64,000 bases of DNA from Phycisphaerales bacterium (lineage in GTDB: Bacteria > Planctomycetota > Phycisphaerae > Phycisphaerales > SM1A02): positions 171,181 through 235,180 of the forward strand of contig JAKVBU010000007.1 in assembly GCA_022446885.1 (NCBI GenBank), read 5' to 3'. The number at the start of each line of letters is the position of its first letter. Positions within the stretch are counted from its first letter, which is position 1. Made by a program: the position numbers and the translations under genes. The notes beneath the pieces are model-generated. The model did not search any database, had not been told where the DNA came from, and saw only the letters and a list, made by a program, of their open reading frames with translations. Shown in pieces: positions 16,608 through 25,340 of the stretch.

Positions 16608-17055
16608 GCCACTGGCCCGAACGTGGCTGCAGGCAGCGCTCGAAGAAGCCAGAACCGGCTGGGAAGCCGGTGGAATTCCAGTTGGCAGTGTGATCGGCGA
16701 TCCGCGAACAGGCGAGATCATCGCTCGTGGGCACAACCAGCGTGTACAGAAGGGTGACCCGACCGCCCATGGCGAGATGGACGCCATTCGCAAGGCCGGG
16801 CGGCGACGCGACTGGCATGAACTCGTGCTGGTCACCACACTCAGCCCATGTCCAATGTGCGCAGGAACCGCCGTACTGCTGGGCTTCAAGCAGGTGCTGA
16901 TCGGCGAACACGAGACTTTTCAGGGGGCTGAACACTGGTTGGAGGCCGCAGGCATCGAAACCACCGTGGTGGGGTGCCAGGATTGCATCGACCTCATGAC
17001 AAAGATGCAGCGCGAGCGGGCCGACCTGTGGGCCGAGGACATCGCCGAACCTTGA
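16594..17055 (+). CDS. Cytosine/nucleoside deaminase family protein
   Basis: A 153-residue zinc-dependent deaminase. The active site is THG-E type: H59 with catalytic E61 in AHGEMD, and the zinc cysteines C86 and C89 in PCPMC. The preceding GGIPVGSVI and GHNQRVQKGDPTAHGE order fits the yeast cytosine deaminase/guanine deaminase/TadA superfamily. Lack of the TadA-typical C-terminal helix residues makes free-base or nucleoside deamination more likely than tRNA editing. I chose ATG 16594, overlapping the upstream lipoprotein end by 14 nt, because it gives the family-typical N-terminus. Confidence 0.85.
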   Translation: MGIPEPLARTWLQAALEEARTGWEAGGIPVGSVIGDPRTGEIIARGHNQRVQKGDPTAHGEMDAIRKAGRRRDWHELVLVTTLSPCPMCAGTAVLLGFKQVLIGEHETFQGAEHWLEAAGIETTVVGCQDCIDLMTKMQRERADLWAEDIAEP

Positions 17056-17058
17056 TCC

Positions 17059-18324
17059 TCAGGCGAGTTTCTGCACGACAATCCAGATGAAGAAGCCCAA
17101 CACGACGCACAGACTCACCGTGCCCAAGCCGCCAGAGCGATGTACGCCCATGTGGGATCTGCGCAGTGTCAGCAGCAGCAGCGCCAAGGCAAGCAAGGGC
17201 AGGAAGAAGGCCCCGGTCACGGTGTAGAGCTTCTGCACATGGGCAAATGGTGCGGCCACCTGAACCAGTGGGATTGTTGCCAGAAGCACCATCACGACTC
17301 GGGTTGAACCAAGCCGCTCCAGATCGTCAGCGCCCATCGGCGATCGGCCGCGCAGGGTTCGCCAGGTGTCGGCCACGATGATGGGCACGCTCTGCCAGAC
17401 GCCCAGGACACTCGAGACAATGGCTGACCATGCTCCGATCAGGAACAACCAGAACGCCCAAGGGCCTAACGCGCCATCCAGCCGCCGTGCGATCCCCTCA
17501 AGCAACCCCACGCCAGTCTCGCCGCTGCCGGGCTCAAGAACCGAGGCAATGAACAACATTGCCACACCGAACACGGCTGTGAGCAGGTAGCCGGCGGCCA
17601 GATCAATGCGACATGTTCCGATTGACTGGACACCCGTGCGGCCACGTTGGCGAATCCAGTAGCCGTAACAGAGCAGAGTGACGGTACCGCCAACACCTCC
17701 GATGAGGCCCATGGTCCAGATCACGCCTTCTGGGTGATCTGGAATCGACGGCAGGAACAGGCCGCGTGCGGCTTGGGTCCAGTCGATGTCTACTGTCGCC
17801 GCTGTGATGAGAACGGCCACCGTCATGACACCAATGCACACGGCCATGACTCGCTCGAAGATGCGGTAGCCGCCCACCCAGACGGTTGCGAGCGCGAGCA
17901 CGCTGATGACACCACCCCATACAACCCGAGCCGCGTCGGGCTCAAGTGGAAGTGGGATGAGCGCCTGCGTGGCCGCCCCTGCGGCGCTGAGCAAGGCTGC
18001 ACCAACCACCCAGCACCATGGGATCAGGTAGATCAAGAACAGGCCTGTGACCCACCTGCCCAACACGACGCCGCTACCTTCAAGAACCGTGGTGCCGGTC
18101 GACAACTGCCAGCGAGAGAGCGCTTCAGTCAACACGTACTTGAAGAGAGCGCCAACCACCACAGCCCAAGCAATCGCGACGCCCAGCCGCTGTCCGGCCA
18201 GTGATGCCGCCGCCAAATCGCCCGCACCCACACCTGTAGCGGCAACAAGCAGCCCTGGCCCTATCGCCCCAAGCAGGCCAGATCGCTTCTGCACATTGGT
18301 CATCTGATCATCACTGGCGGGCAT
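17059..18324 (-). CDS. Nramp-related membrane transporter with altered metal site
   Basis: A 421-residue protein with about 11 hydrophobic segments. The opening GPGLLVAATGVGAGD is the Nramp TM1 region, but the DPGN metal-binding motif is replaced by GVGAGD (31-36). In the TM6 region I see MGLIGGVGGTVTLL instead of the canonical MPH. LeuT-fold architecture and family membership look sound, yet Mn/Fe transport is doubtful. Divergent Nramp relatives of this kind have been linked to other substrates or to none. ATG 18324 has TACCGT 6 nt upstream; ATG 18303 is an alternative. It converges with the deaminase gene. Confidence 0.75.
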   Translation of the reverse strand: MPASDDQMTNVQKRSGLLGAIGPGLLVAATGVGAGDLAAASLAGQRLGVAIAWAVVVGALFKYVLTEALSRWQLSTGTTVLEGSGVVLGRWVTGLFLIYLIPWCWVVGAALLSAAGAATQALIPLPLEPDAARVVWGGVISVLALATVWVGGYRIFERVMAVCIGVMTVAVLITAATVDIDWTQAARGLFLPSIPDHPEGVIWTMGLIGGVGGTVTLLCYGYWIRQRGRTGVQSIGTCRIDLAAGYLLTAVFGVAMLFIASVLEPGSGETGVGLLEGIARRLDGALGPWAFWLFLIGAWSAIVSSVLGVWQSVPIIVADTWRTLRGRSPMGADDLERLGSTRVVMVLLATIPLVQVAAPFAHVQKLYTVTGAFFLPLLALALLLLTLRRSHMGVHRSGGLGTVSLCVVLGFFIWIVVQKLA

Positions 18325-18330
18325 CGCCAG

Positions 18331-18336
18331 ACGGTA
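18331..18336 (-). promoter_or_regulatory. Candidate -10 box TACCGT for the Nramp-like gene
   Basis: On the minus strand TACCGT ends 6 nt before ATG 18324, in the divergent gap with the frameshifted lipoprotein gene. Confidence 0.3.
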
Positions 18337-18364
18337 CTTGGGCTGGCGGCATCTATCCAACTGG

Positions 18365-18370
18365 TAGCAT
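18365..18370 (+). promoter_or_regulatory. Candidate -10 box TAGCAT before the 18399 lipoprotein gene
   Basis: TAGCAT lies 28 nt before the ATG. CCGGAGG follows close to the start (about 18391-18397) and could act as ribosome binding site. Confidence 0.3.
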
Positions 18371-18398
18371 CATCTTCACCTGTTGAACTACCGGAGGC

Positions 18399-19605
18399 AT
18401 GATGCGGAACCTGATCTGTTGCTTGATGCTCTTGGGGCTGGCGGCCTGTACGAACGGGCCCACGCTCATCATCAACAGCCACGTTGATTACAACAAGGCT
18501 GTTCGTCAGGTCATGAATGAGGAACTGCTCCTGAACATCGTCCGCATGCGATATGCGGAGGCGCCCCAGTTTGTCGAGGTGTCAGGCATCACAACCAGTT
18601 TCTCGACCAAGAGTGGGCTCGGCGTTGAAGGCGGCGCAGTCACATCATCTGGGAGCACGCTCGGCATCAACGGAGCGCTTGAGTTCACCGACAATCCCGC
18701 GATCACCATGACGCCGCGTCAGGGCCGCGAGACTGCGACCCAGTTGCTGGGTTCCATCAGCGTCACCGACATGCCCTATCTCACTGGCGCGGGCTACCGC
18801 CTCGATCATCTGCTCGTGCTTCTGGCAGAGAACATCAACGGCGTTCGTTCATTCGACATCGGTGGGGCGTTGCCCACCCGAGGTGGCGAGCGGGCCTTCA
18901 TTGATGCCATCCACGCTATTGGCGAACTGCAGATGCGAGATGACATCATCTGCGGGTTCCTGAAGGCCTACGACGACTACGACGGTGGATTCCCTGAGGC
19001 GGAGTTGCGCCCCCACCGACCTTCTGGCTGCAGTCCAGAGCGGCAAGCGTTGGCGACCGATCCACGGGCAGCCTGAAAAGTGGGCGCTGCACACCTACGA
19101 CCTGGAGCCGGTGATCTGGATCTCGCCAGAGGGGATAGCCTCGGAGGAGGGGCAGACGCTGGTCAAAGTGCTGAATCTGGACCCAACGGCCGACTTCTAC
19201 TGGCTTGGTGATCTGAAATTCCAGACACCCCCGACCCAACCAACCGAATCTATTCGAATTCGCATGCGGTCCTTCTACGGCGTGATGAACTTCCTCGCAC
19301 ACGCGGTCGAAGTGCCGCAGTCCGACAAGGATGAGCAACGAGCCATTCCCGACAGGCCAGAAGAGGGCGGCATGGCCAAGCACCTGTTCCGCTATCTGGG
19401 CCGAATCCTCCACATTCACGGGTCAAAGGGTGAGCCTGAGAATGCCTTTGTCGCCGTCAAGCACCGCAACACGTGGTTCTACATCGATGATCGTGAGGTC
19501 GCTTCAAAGCGGGCCTTCACACTTGCCATCGAGTTGATGAACCTCGAGATCAGCGGCGGCCCCAGCACCTCACCGAGCCCGATCCTCACCATTCCAGTTG
19601 GTTGA
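18399..19605 (+). pseudogene. Lipoprotein gene split by a frameshift at a C5 run
   Basis: Two adjacent reading frames look like halves of one protein of about 400 residues. The first (18399-19076) has signal peptide MMRNLICCLMLLGLAACTN with a lipobox and reads sensibly up to PEAELRP. The frame then turns into low-quality sequence and stops. The +1-shifted frame continues with TDLLAAVQSGKRWR and reads through to 19605 (LTIPVG). The switch falls at CCCCC (19010-19014); removing one C joins the halves as ELRPTDLLAA. This may be a sequencing error in a homopolymer, a real disruption or, less likely, programmed slippage. The product family is unknown to me. Part of the first half (GITTSFSTKSGLGVEGG) looks beta-rich. 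Confidence 0.75.
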
Positions 19606-19624
19606 TTCAACCGCCAGACCTGGT

Positions 19625-20797
19625 TCAGGCTTCCAGCAGCATGCTCACAGCGTTGCCGCCGCCGAGGCAAAGGCTCACGATGCCTCGCTTGGCGCCAGTT
19701 CGCCGCATTTGATGCACCAGTGTGACAAGGACACGAGTGCCTGAAGCGCCGATCGGGTGCCCCAGCGCGATGCCGCCGCCGCAGATGTTGAGACGGTCCA
19801 TGGGCACATTCAAGTGCTTCACATTTGCAAGCGCCTGCGCCGCAAAGGCCTCGTTGATCTCGAACAGATCAATGTCGTCCACGCTCAGGCCGCTGTCTGA
19901 TAGCAGTGACTCAATTCCCAATCCGGGCGCCTCGAACAGATCACGCGGCTCAACACCCCACGTGTTTGAGGCCGTGATTCTCGCAAGTGGATCGCATCCC
20001 AACTCAGAGGCCGCCTCAGCTGAAGCGACCACAACTGCTGCGGCGCCATCGCTGATCTGTGAGGCGTTTCCAGCCGTCACAGAACCTTCTTTGGAGAATG
20101 CCGGCCGCAGCTTGGCCAAGCCATCAGCCGTCGAGTCACCGCGGACACCTTCGTCCGAAGTGACGTCTGCCCTTTGCTTGATGCGATCGGCTGGACATGC
20201 AACCAACTCAGCCTCGAAGTGCCCGGCCTCAGCAGCAGCGGTCGCAAGTTGGTGAGATCTAGCTGCGAACGCATCCATGTCCGCACGGCTGATGCCACAC
20301 TTTTCAGCAGTGTGCTCCGCCGCGCATCCCATGGGCCAGCTCTCAAAGGCACAGGTCAAACCATCGGCCAACATGTGATCGACAAGCTCGCCATTGCCGA
20401 ACTTGATTCCGCTACGAACGCTCGCCATGTGAGGGGCGCGAGACATGTTCTCCAGCCCACCAGCAACCACGACCGAGTTGTCGCCCGCGCGGATGGACTG
20501 ATCGGCAAGCATGACGGACTGCAGCCCGCTGCCGCAGACCTTGTTCACCGTCTGGGCGCTGAGGCTCACTGGCAATCCAGCCCCAAGCCCGGCCTGCCGG
20601 GCGGGATTCTGCCCGAGGGCCGCCTGCAGCACGCATCCCATGATGCACTCGTCCACACGGTCGATGGAGCCAGGCGCATCTGCCAGCGCCGCTTCGATGG
20701 CGATCGACCCCAGCGTTGTCGCTGGAACACGACTGAATCCCCCCAGCATGCGGCCAACAGGGGTACGACGAGCGGACAGAATCACAGACTGGGTCAT
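19625..20797 (-). CDS. Acetyl-CoA C-acetyltransferase (thiolase)
   Basis: A 390-residue biosynthetic/degradative thiolase. The nucleophile is C88 in NKVCGSGLQSV, the general base His sits in GHPIGASGTR, and the second catalytic Cys is in SLCLGGGNAVSM. NEAFAAQAL is also conserved. It condenses or cleaves acetoacetyl-CoA. I chose ATG 20797 (MTQSVILSARRTPVGR, the family-typical start); ATG 20821 adds eight residues. No 3-hydroxyacyl-CoA dehydrogenase or CoA-transferase accompanies it, so the pathway (beta-oxidation, ketone or polyhydroxyalkanoate metabolism) is open. Confidence 0.94.
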   Translation of the reverse strand: MTQSVILSARRTPVGRMLGGFSRVPATTLGSIAIEAALADAPGSIDRVDECIMGCVLQAALGQNPARQAGLGAGLPVSLSAQTVNKVCGSGLQSVMLADQSIRAGDNSVVVAGGLENMSRAPHMASVRSGIKFGNGELVDHMLADGLTCAFESWPMGCAAEHTAEKCGISRADMDAFAARSHQLATAAAEAGHFEAELVACPADRIKQRADVTSDEGVRGDSTADGLAKLRPAFSKEGSVTAGNASQISDGAAAVVVASAEAASELGCDPLARITASNTWGVEPRDLFEAPGLGIESLLSDSGLSVDDIDLFEINEAFAAQALANVKHLNVPMDRLNICGGGIALGHPIGASGTRVLVTLVHQMRRTGAKRGIVSLCLGGGNAVSMLLEA

Positions 20798-20842
20798 GGT
20801 TGAGCTCCCGAGAGGTGACATGCGGCCGAGGGTGATGCGACG

Positions 20843-20848
20843 TAGAAT
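20843..20848 (+). promoter_or_regulatory. Candidate -10 box TAGAAT upstream of fbp
   Basis: TAGAAT lies 65 nt before the fbp ATG, which would give an untranslated leader of roughly 58 nt. Confidence 0.35.
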
Positions 20849-20913
20849 GCCCTACCCCGGCAGGGTCAGACGGGACATCGTACCCGCCTCAACGCCCTGC
20901 TGCCCAAACCGCA

Positions 20914-21948
20914 ATGAGCCAGCCACAGACCACACCCGCATGGACCGACGACAACCTCATGTCGTTGCAGAGCCACATTCTCTCTGAGGAGCGGCATCAC
21001 CCCTCGGCCACAGGCGACTTCTCCTGGATCCTCTCAGGCATCTCGCTGGCCACCAAGACGATTGCGTCCAAAGTGCGGCGTGCTCGAATCGAAGATGTCA
21101 TCGGCGATGCCGCCGGGCGGCCTTTCGGCGAGCGTGACGGCATCAACGTGCAAGGTGAGCAACAACTCAAACTGGATGTCATTGCCAACGAGGTCATCAA
21201 GGCTTGTCTTGGATCACGGGCCAACATCGCCGCACTTGTGTCGGAAGAAGATCAAGAACCCACCATTCTCCGGAACCGTGAGAGTGGTGGGCGGTATGCG
21301 GTCTTCTTTGACCCACTCGATGGCTCAAGCAACATTGATGTCAGCGTCGGCGTGGGCACGATCTTCGGCATCGTCCGGCTGCCCGATGAGCGGCGTGTGT
21401 CGGGCACCGAGGCAATTCTGCACGAGAAGGCTACGGTCGCAGCCGCGGGGTATGTGCTCTACGGGTCGTCCACGGTCATGGTGCTTACCACCGGCAATGG
21501 TGTAGACATGTTCGTACTCGATCAGTCGATCGGCGCGTATGTGTTGGTGAAGTCCAAGATCAAACTGCCCGATAGCAGACGGATCTACTCCATCAACGAA
21601 GCCTATGCGTCTCGCTTCCCGGCCGGCGTCAGCCGCTGGCTGCAATGGGCCCATGAGAACGACTACACGAGCCGGTACATCGGATCCATGGTCGCAGATG
21701 TCCATCGAACCCTCCTCAAGGGCGGTGTATTCCTGTACCCACAAACCAATGACCGCCCGGAAGGAAAGCTCCGGCTGCTGTATGAGGCCATGCCCATGGC
21801 CATGATCATTGAGCAGGCAGGTGGCGCCGCTGTAACAGGCAGTGGTCGAATTCTCGACGTCGCACCTGAAGCCCTGCACCAACGGGTGCCGGTGATCCTC
21901 GGATCAAAGGAAGAGGTCGCGCACATTCAGCGCTGCCTCGACAACTGA
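20914..21948 (+). CDS. fbp: Class I fructose-1,6-bisphosphatase
   Basis: The gluconeogenic enzyme that removes the C1 phosphate of fructose-1,6-bisphosphate, 344 residues. The metal and substrate site FFDPLDGSSNID spans 131-142, preceded by the acidic EEDQEP (111-116). YIGSMVADVHRTLLKGG and GKLRLLYEAMPMA complete the class I signature. ATG 20914 gives the usual N-terminal helix. The PrpD-family gene follows after 32 nt on the same strand, so they may be co-transcribed. Confidence 0.95.
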   Translation: MSQPQTTPAWTDDNLMSLQSHILSEERHHPSATGDFSWILSGISLATKTIASKVRRARIEDVIGDAAGRPFGERDGINVQGEQQLKLDVIANEVIKACLGSRANIAALVSEEDQEPTILRNRESGGRYAVFFDPLDGSSNIDVSVGVGTIFGIVRLPDERRVSGTEAILHEKATVAAAGYVLYGSSTVMVLTTGNGVDMFVLDQSIGAYVLVKSKIKLPDSRRIYSINEAYASRFPAGVSRWLQWAHENDYTSRYIGSMVADVHRTLLKGGVFLYPQTNDRPEGKLRLLYEAMPMAMIIEQAGGAAVTGSGRILDVAPEALHQRVPVILGSKEEVAHIQRCLDN

Positions 21949-21980
21949 GTTAACAGGCCAAGTAACAGATCAGGACTGCC

Positions 21981-23528
21981 ATGAGCGCCATCGCCACCGA
22001 AACAACCATCACCCTTCCCCGAGACTCCAACCAGGCATTGGGCATCGGTCAATTCGCCTGTGACTGGATGTCGGGCAAACTCGGCACACCAGATGAGTCC
22101 GTCAAGCATCGCACGGTGCAGTTCTTCGTGGATAGTGTGCTGTGTGGCCTGTCGGCACTGGCGATGCAGACCAACGCGCCAACTGTGCTTCGTGATGAGG
22201 CGCATGCCTATCCTCGAACTGGCGGCGCAACCTGTTTTGGATCTTCAACGACGGTCGCCCCGGAGAAAGCAATTGCCGCAAATGCCTCCGCTGTTCGTGA
22301 GTGGGACAGCAACGGCACCAACTTCGGTTACAACCCAACGCTGGGGCACACGGCAGGGGAGTTTGGCCACAACGACTTCTACGCCGTTCCATTGGCCGCC
22401 GCTCAAGTAGGCGGACTCGATGGCGCAGCGGCCCTCTCCGGCATGATGTTGCTTGACGAAATCAGAGGCCGCCTGGCAGAGGTGTTCAGTCTGAAGTCGT
22501 ACAAGATCGATCACGTCGTGCACGGTGCGATTGCTTCCGCCGCTACTTGGGGCGCCATGTCTGGCGCCACTCCGGAGCAGATCGAAAGTGCCATCGGCAT
22601 GGTGGTCGCCCACTACATCCCCTGGCGGGCCATCCGAGCAGGCAAGCAGCTCAGCGACTCCAAGGGGGCCAGTGCCGCCATCAGTACTGAGGTTGCCGTG
22701 CTGGCAATGCAGCGAAGTATGCGGGGGTTCATTGGCCCCAAGGACATCTTCCGCAACCCTGAGGCGATCTGGCGGCAGTTCGAGCCCACCAACGGCGACA
22801 GCCCATTCGACCTGGTGCTGAGCCACGCCGGCGACGACTTCGCTGTGATGGGCATGCACTTCAAACTCGGCCTGTACGAGCACCAAAGCGCCGGGGCGCT
22901 GCAGGGCTTGATTGACCTGCTTCGTGCCAACCCAGACGTACTTGACAAGGCAGAGTTGATCGACCGCATTGCCATTCGCGCATATGAACCGGCCTTTGGC
23001 ATCATCGGCGACCCGGCAAAGCGAGATCCGCACACCCGTCAGAGCGCTGATCACTCAATGGTGTACATCGTCTCCACGATGTTGCGCAAAGCCATTGAGC
23101 TTGGAGCCCCCGAAGGGGAGAACGATGACTGGTGGAAGCAGCTCATGCTCATGCCCGCCGACTATGGTCGAGACGCCATCGACAACGCCCACACCAGATC
23201 GCTCATGGAGAAGATCGAGTTCGAGCACGGTGGCGCCGAGTATGACGCGCGGTACCCCGACGGCATTCCCACGAGCATGGTCATCACACTCTCAGATGGC
23301 CGGTCATTCGACAGCGGTCTCGTGATGTACCCCAGTGGACATGCCAGAAACATCACTGCCGATCTTGAAGACATCTTGTCGCACAAGGCCTCTTTGATGG
23401 GCGCCATTGCCGTCGATGGCGATGCTGCCGCGGTCATAGAGCGATTCCGCTCGATCGAGTCGGCTGATGTCGCGGCGATCTCCAACCTCATGCAGTTCGA
23501 CATTGCTCAACGCGATCCGGTGGATTGA
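21981..23528 (+). CDS. MmgE/PrpD family protein (2-methylcitrate dehydratase-like)
   Basis: A 515-residue member of the MmgE/PrpD family, whose characterised members dehydrate 2-methylcitrate or cis-aconitate-type substrates without an iron-sulfur cluster. Visible family segments are REWDSNGTNFGYN, HTAGEFGHNDFYAVPLAAA, KSYKIDHVVHGAIASAA and RQSADHSMVYIV. No prpB or prpC lies nearby, so the 2-methylcitrate cycle is not established. In this window the only other candidate for propionate metabolism is the B12/MeaB protein at 35-36 kb. The gene probably shares a transcript with fbp. Confidence 0.87.
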   Translation: MSAIATETTITLPRDSNQALGIGQFACDWMSGKLGTPDESVKHRTVQFFVDSVLCGLSALAMQTNAPTVLRDEAHAYPRTGGATCFGSSTTVAPEKAIAANASAVREWDSNGTNFGYNPTLGHTAGEFGHNDFYAVPLAAAQVGGLDGAAALSGMMLLDEIRGRLAEVFSLKSYKIDHVVHGAIASAATWGAMSGATPEQIESAIGMVVAHYIPWRAIRAGKQLSDSKGASAAISTEVAVLAMQRSMRGFIGPKDIFRNPEAIWRQFEPTNGDSPFDLVLSHAGDDFAVMGMHFKLGLYEHQSAGALQGLIDLLRANPDVLDKAELIDRIAIRAYEPAFGIIGDPAKRDPHTRQSADHSMVYIVSTMLRKAIELGAPEGENDDWWKQLMLMPADYGRDAIDNAHTRSLMEKIEFEHGGAEYDARYPDGIPTSMVITLSDGRSFDSGLVMYPSGHARNITADLEDILSHKASLMGAIAVDGDAAAVIERFRSIESADVAAISNLMQFDIAQRDPVD

Positions 23529-23532
23529 AGTC

Positions 23533-23646
23533 ATGGAAACTACACGGCCTGTGGGCATCAGAGTGTTGAGTTGGGTGCTGCGGCTCATCGTCGCAGCCAT
23601 CTTGGGTGGTGGGACCGGCCCTGAAACCTGCACCAAACAAAGCTGA
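23533..23646 (+). CDS. Possible small membrane peptide or gene remnant
   Basis: A 37-residue frame starting 4 nt after the PrpD stop, with one hydrophobic stretch (VLRLIVAAILGGG). The start of DoxX-like membrane proteins often has a similar RLIVAAIL helix, so this could be the front end of a decayed gene. It could also be chance. It occupies most of the 154-nt gap before the converging gene, in which I see nothing else. Confidence 0.25.
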   Translation: METTRPVGIRVLSWVLRLIVAAILGGGTGPETCTKQS

Positions 23647-23682
23647 CCTGCTCTGGGCTGGCCCTGTTCGGATCACGCCTGT

Positions 23683-25338
23683 TCAGTCTGAGGCCTTGGG
23701 CACGGCGAATCGCGGTCGGTGCCGCTTGATCCAGCCCTTGAGCATTCCCCAGAGGGACATGCCACGCAAGCCGCGCCTGCGATTGGCGTAGCCGATTCGC
23801 CAGCCCTCGCGCAGTTGCCTTGCAAGAATGCTCCAACTGCGCCAAGCGCTGTAACTTGGGTCGTAGATGTTTGTGCTCTCGCTAGCGGCACCGTTGAGTT
23901 CGATGATGACGAATCCCTCCCCGCGACGGAGCCGCTCCGGGCACTCATACCGCACATCCAAACGACCGTAGGTGTATCCCTCGATCTCACCCAACACTTC
24001 TTCGAGCCGGTCTTGGAGCGCTTGCGACCACAGGTGAGCGCCATCAAGGAACATCGCGCCTTGGCAGTGATTGCCCACTTGCCCCAATTGCACAGTGGCT
24101 CCGGCTTCGGGAACCTCGTCGAGTCGCCCCTGTAGACGTCTGAAGAACACCCGCCACTGCATCGACAGGCGGCGGTCTCTCCAGACGAGTTCCTCAAGAG
24201 AGGATTCGCCATCGCCTGTCACTGTGGGCATCACCTTGTCGGTGATCGAGTAGATCCGGCCCCTTGGTTGATCTGGATGTCGCATCCAGAAAATGCCTGC
24301 CTCGTAGGGCCCGGGGTGCCAAGGCTGCGCGACCAGATCGAGGGTTGCTGCAGCGAGCACTTCATGGGCCCGCTCTCGGGTGTGGGCAACGCGCACGGAT
24401 GACCCTCGATCGCCGCGATCGGGTTTGAGTACAAGGGGCAAGCCAAACTGTGGGTCACTCAACAAGTCGTCCAGCACCTGTGGATCACAACCTGCAGGCA
24501 ACAGCACGCTGGGTGACCCCCATGGGTCGCTCACCTGAGTCTGAATGTCGTACTTGGATGTGTCGAGAAAGCCCCCGTGGCACATGGCTGGTGTGGCGAA
24601 GGTGATGGTGGACGGGCCCCGGTAACGCAACCAAAGCCAGAACATCCAAGGCCACAGCGGCAGGTAGACCATGAACGTCGGCCAGAACTCGAAGGTCACC
24701 AATCTTCGCAGCTTGACCCGCAACCGGCGCCGGCCCTCACTCGTCAATGCAAGTGCGGCAGTTCGCAAGGTGAGCACGAACACCACCATTGCAAGTACGA
24801 ACGCCAGCCAAGTACTGCCTACCCATCGCACAAGCGGATCCCAGATGCCTTCGCCAAGAATGAGCACCGACGCGATGATCACGGGTGCCCAGATACACAC
24901 GGCCAGCAGCGTCCACAGCGCGAACCGACCAGGCCTTCGGGCTACGATTCCAGCGCCGGTGTACACCGGGACACGCATGCCCGGCACAAATCGGGACATG
25001 AGCACCAGCCCCCAGCCGCGGCGGTCGAACCAATCAGAGAGCTGATCCACTCGCTGTGCCGGAAGCTTGTCTGCAACCCAGTGCCATTTGAGTACTCGCC
25101 TACCGAACACACGACCGAGCATGTACAGAGCGAAGTCGCCGCTGAACAAGGCGATGCTCAAACCCACTACGCCCGTGATCAGACCCAATTCTCCTGCCTG
25201 AATCAGCAGGCCCACACCGATGCTTGTGGGATCTTCCAGAATCCAGGCCGCAACGGTGATCAGCAACACTGCGAGCACCGGGTGCATGCCCGAGTGAATC
25301 TCGATGCCACCAGGCAGAACTGTGGCGAGGTACTCCAT
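23683..25338 (-). CDS. DedA/VTT membrane protein fused to an ATP-grasp domain
   Basis: A 551-residue two-part protein. Residues 1-210 form a DedA-type (VTT/SNARE-associated) membrane domain with GDFALYMLGRVFG (67-79) and the conserved SRFVPGMRVPVYTGAG (115-130). DedA proteins are implicated in polyprenyl-phosphate or phospholipid flipping. Two further hydrophobic segments (about 170-195 and 215-237) follow. Residues about 275-500 look like an ATP-grasp ligase: LVLKPDRGDRGSSV (302-315, nucleotide-binding Lys and glycine loop), GRLDVR (458-463) and the metal-binding IIELNG (478-483). The substrate is unknown. It is the third gene of an operon with a DinB-like and an NRDE protein (2-nt gap). Confidence 0.8.
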   Translation of the reverse strand: MEYLATVLPGGIEIHSGMHPVLAVLLITVAAWILEDPTSIGVGLLIQAGELGLITGVVGLSIALFSGDFALYMLGRVFGRRVLKWHWVADKLPAQRVDQLSDWFDRRGWGLVLMSRFVPGMRVPVYTGAGIVARRPGRFALWTLLAVCIWAPVIIASVLILGEGIWDPLVRWVGSTWLAFVLAMVVFVLTLRTAALALTSEGRRRLRVKLRRLVTFEFWPTFMVYLPLWPWMFWLWLRYRGPSTITFATPAMCHGGFLDTSKYDIQTQVSDPWGSPSVLLPAGCDPQVLDDLLSDPQFGLPLVLKPDRGDRGSSVRVAHTRERAHEVLAAATLDLVAQPWHPGPYEAGIFWMRHPDQPRGRIYSITDKVMPTVTGDGESSLEELVWRDRRLSMQWRVFFRRLQGRLDEVPEAGATVQLGQVGNHCQGAMFLDGAHLWSQALQDRLEEVLGEIEGYTYGRLDVRYECPERLRRGEGFVIIELNGAASESTNIYDPSYSAWRSWSILARQLREGWRIGYANRRRGLRGMSLWGMLKGWIKRHRPRFAVPKASD

Positions 25339-25340
25339 CG

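Noticed and set aside
23533-23646. Interpretation as a full DoxX gene
   Set aside because: Only the first helix resembles DoxX and no downstream frame continues it within the 154-nt gap.
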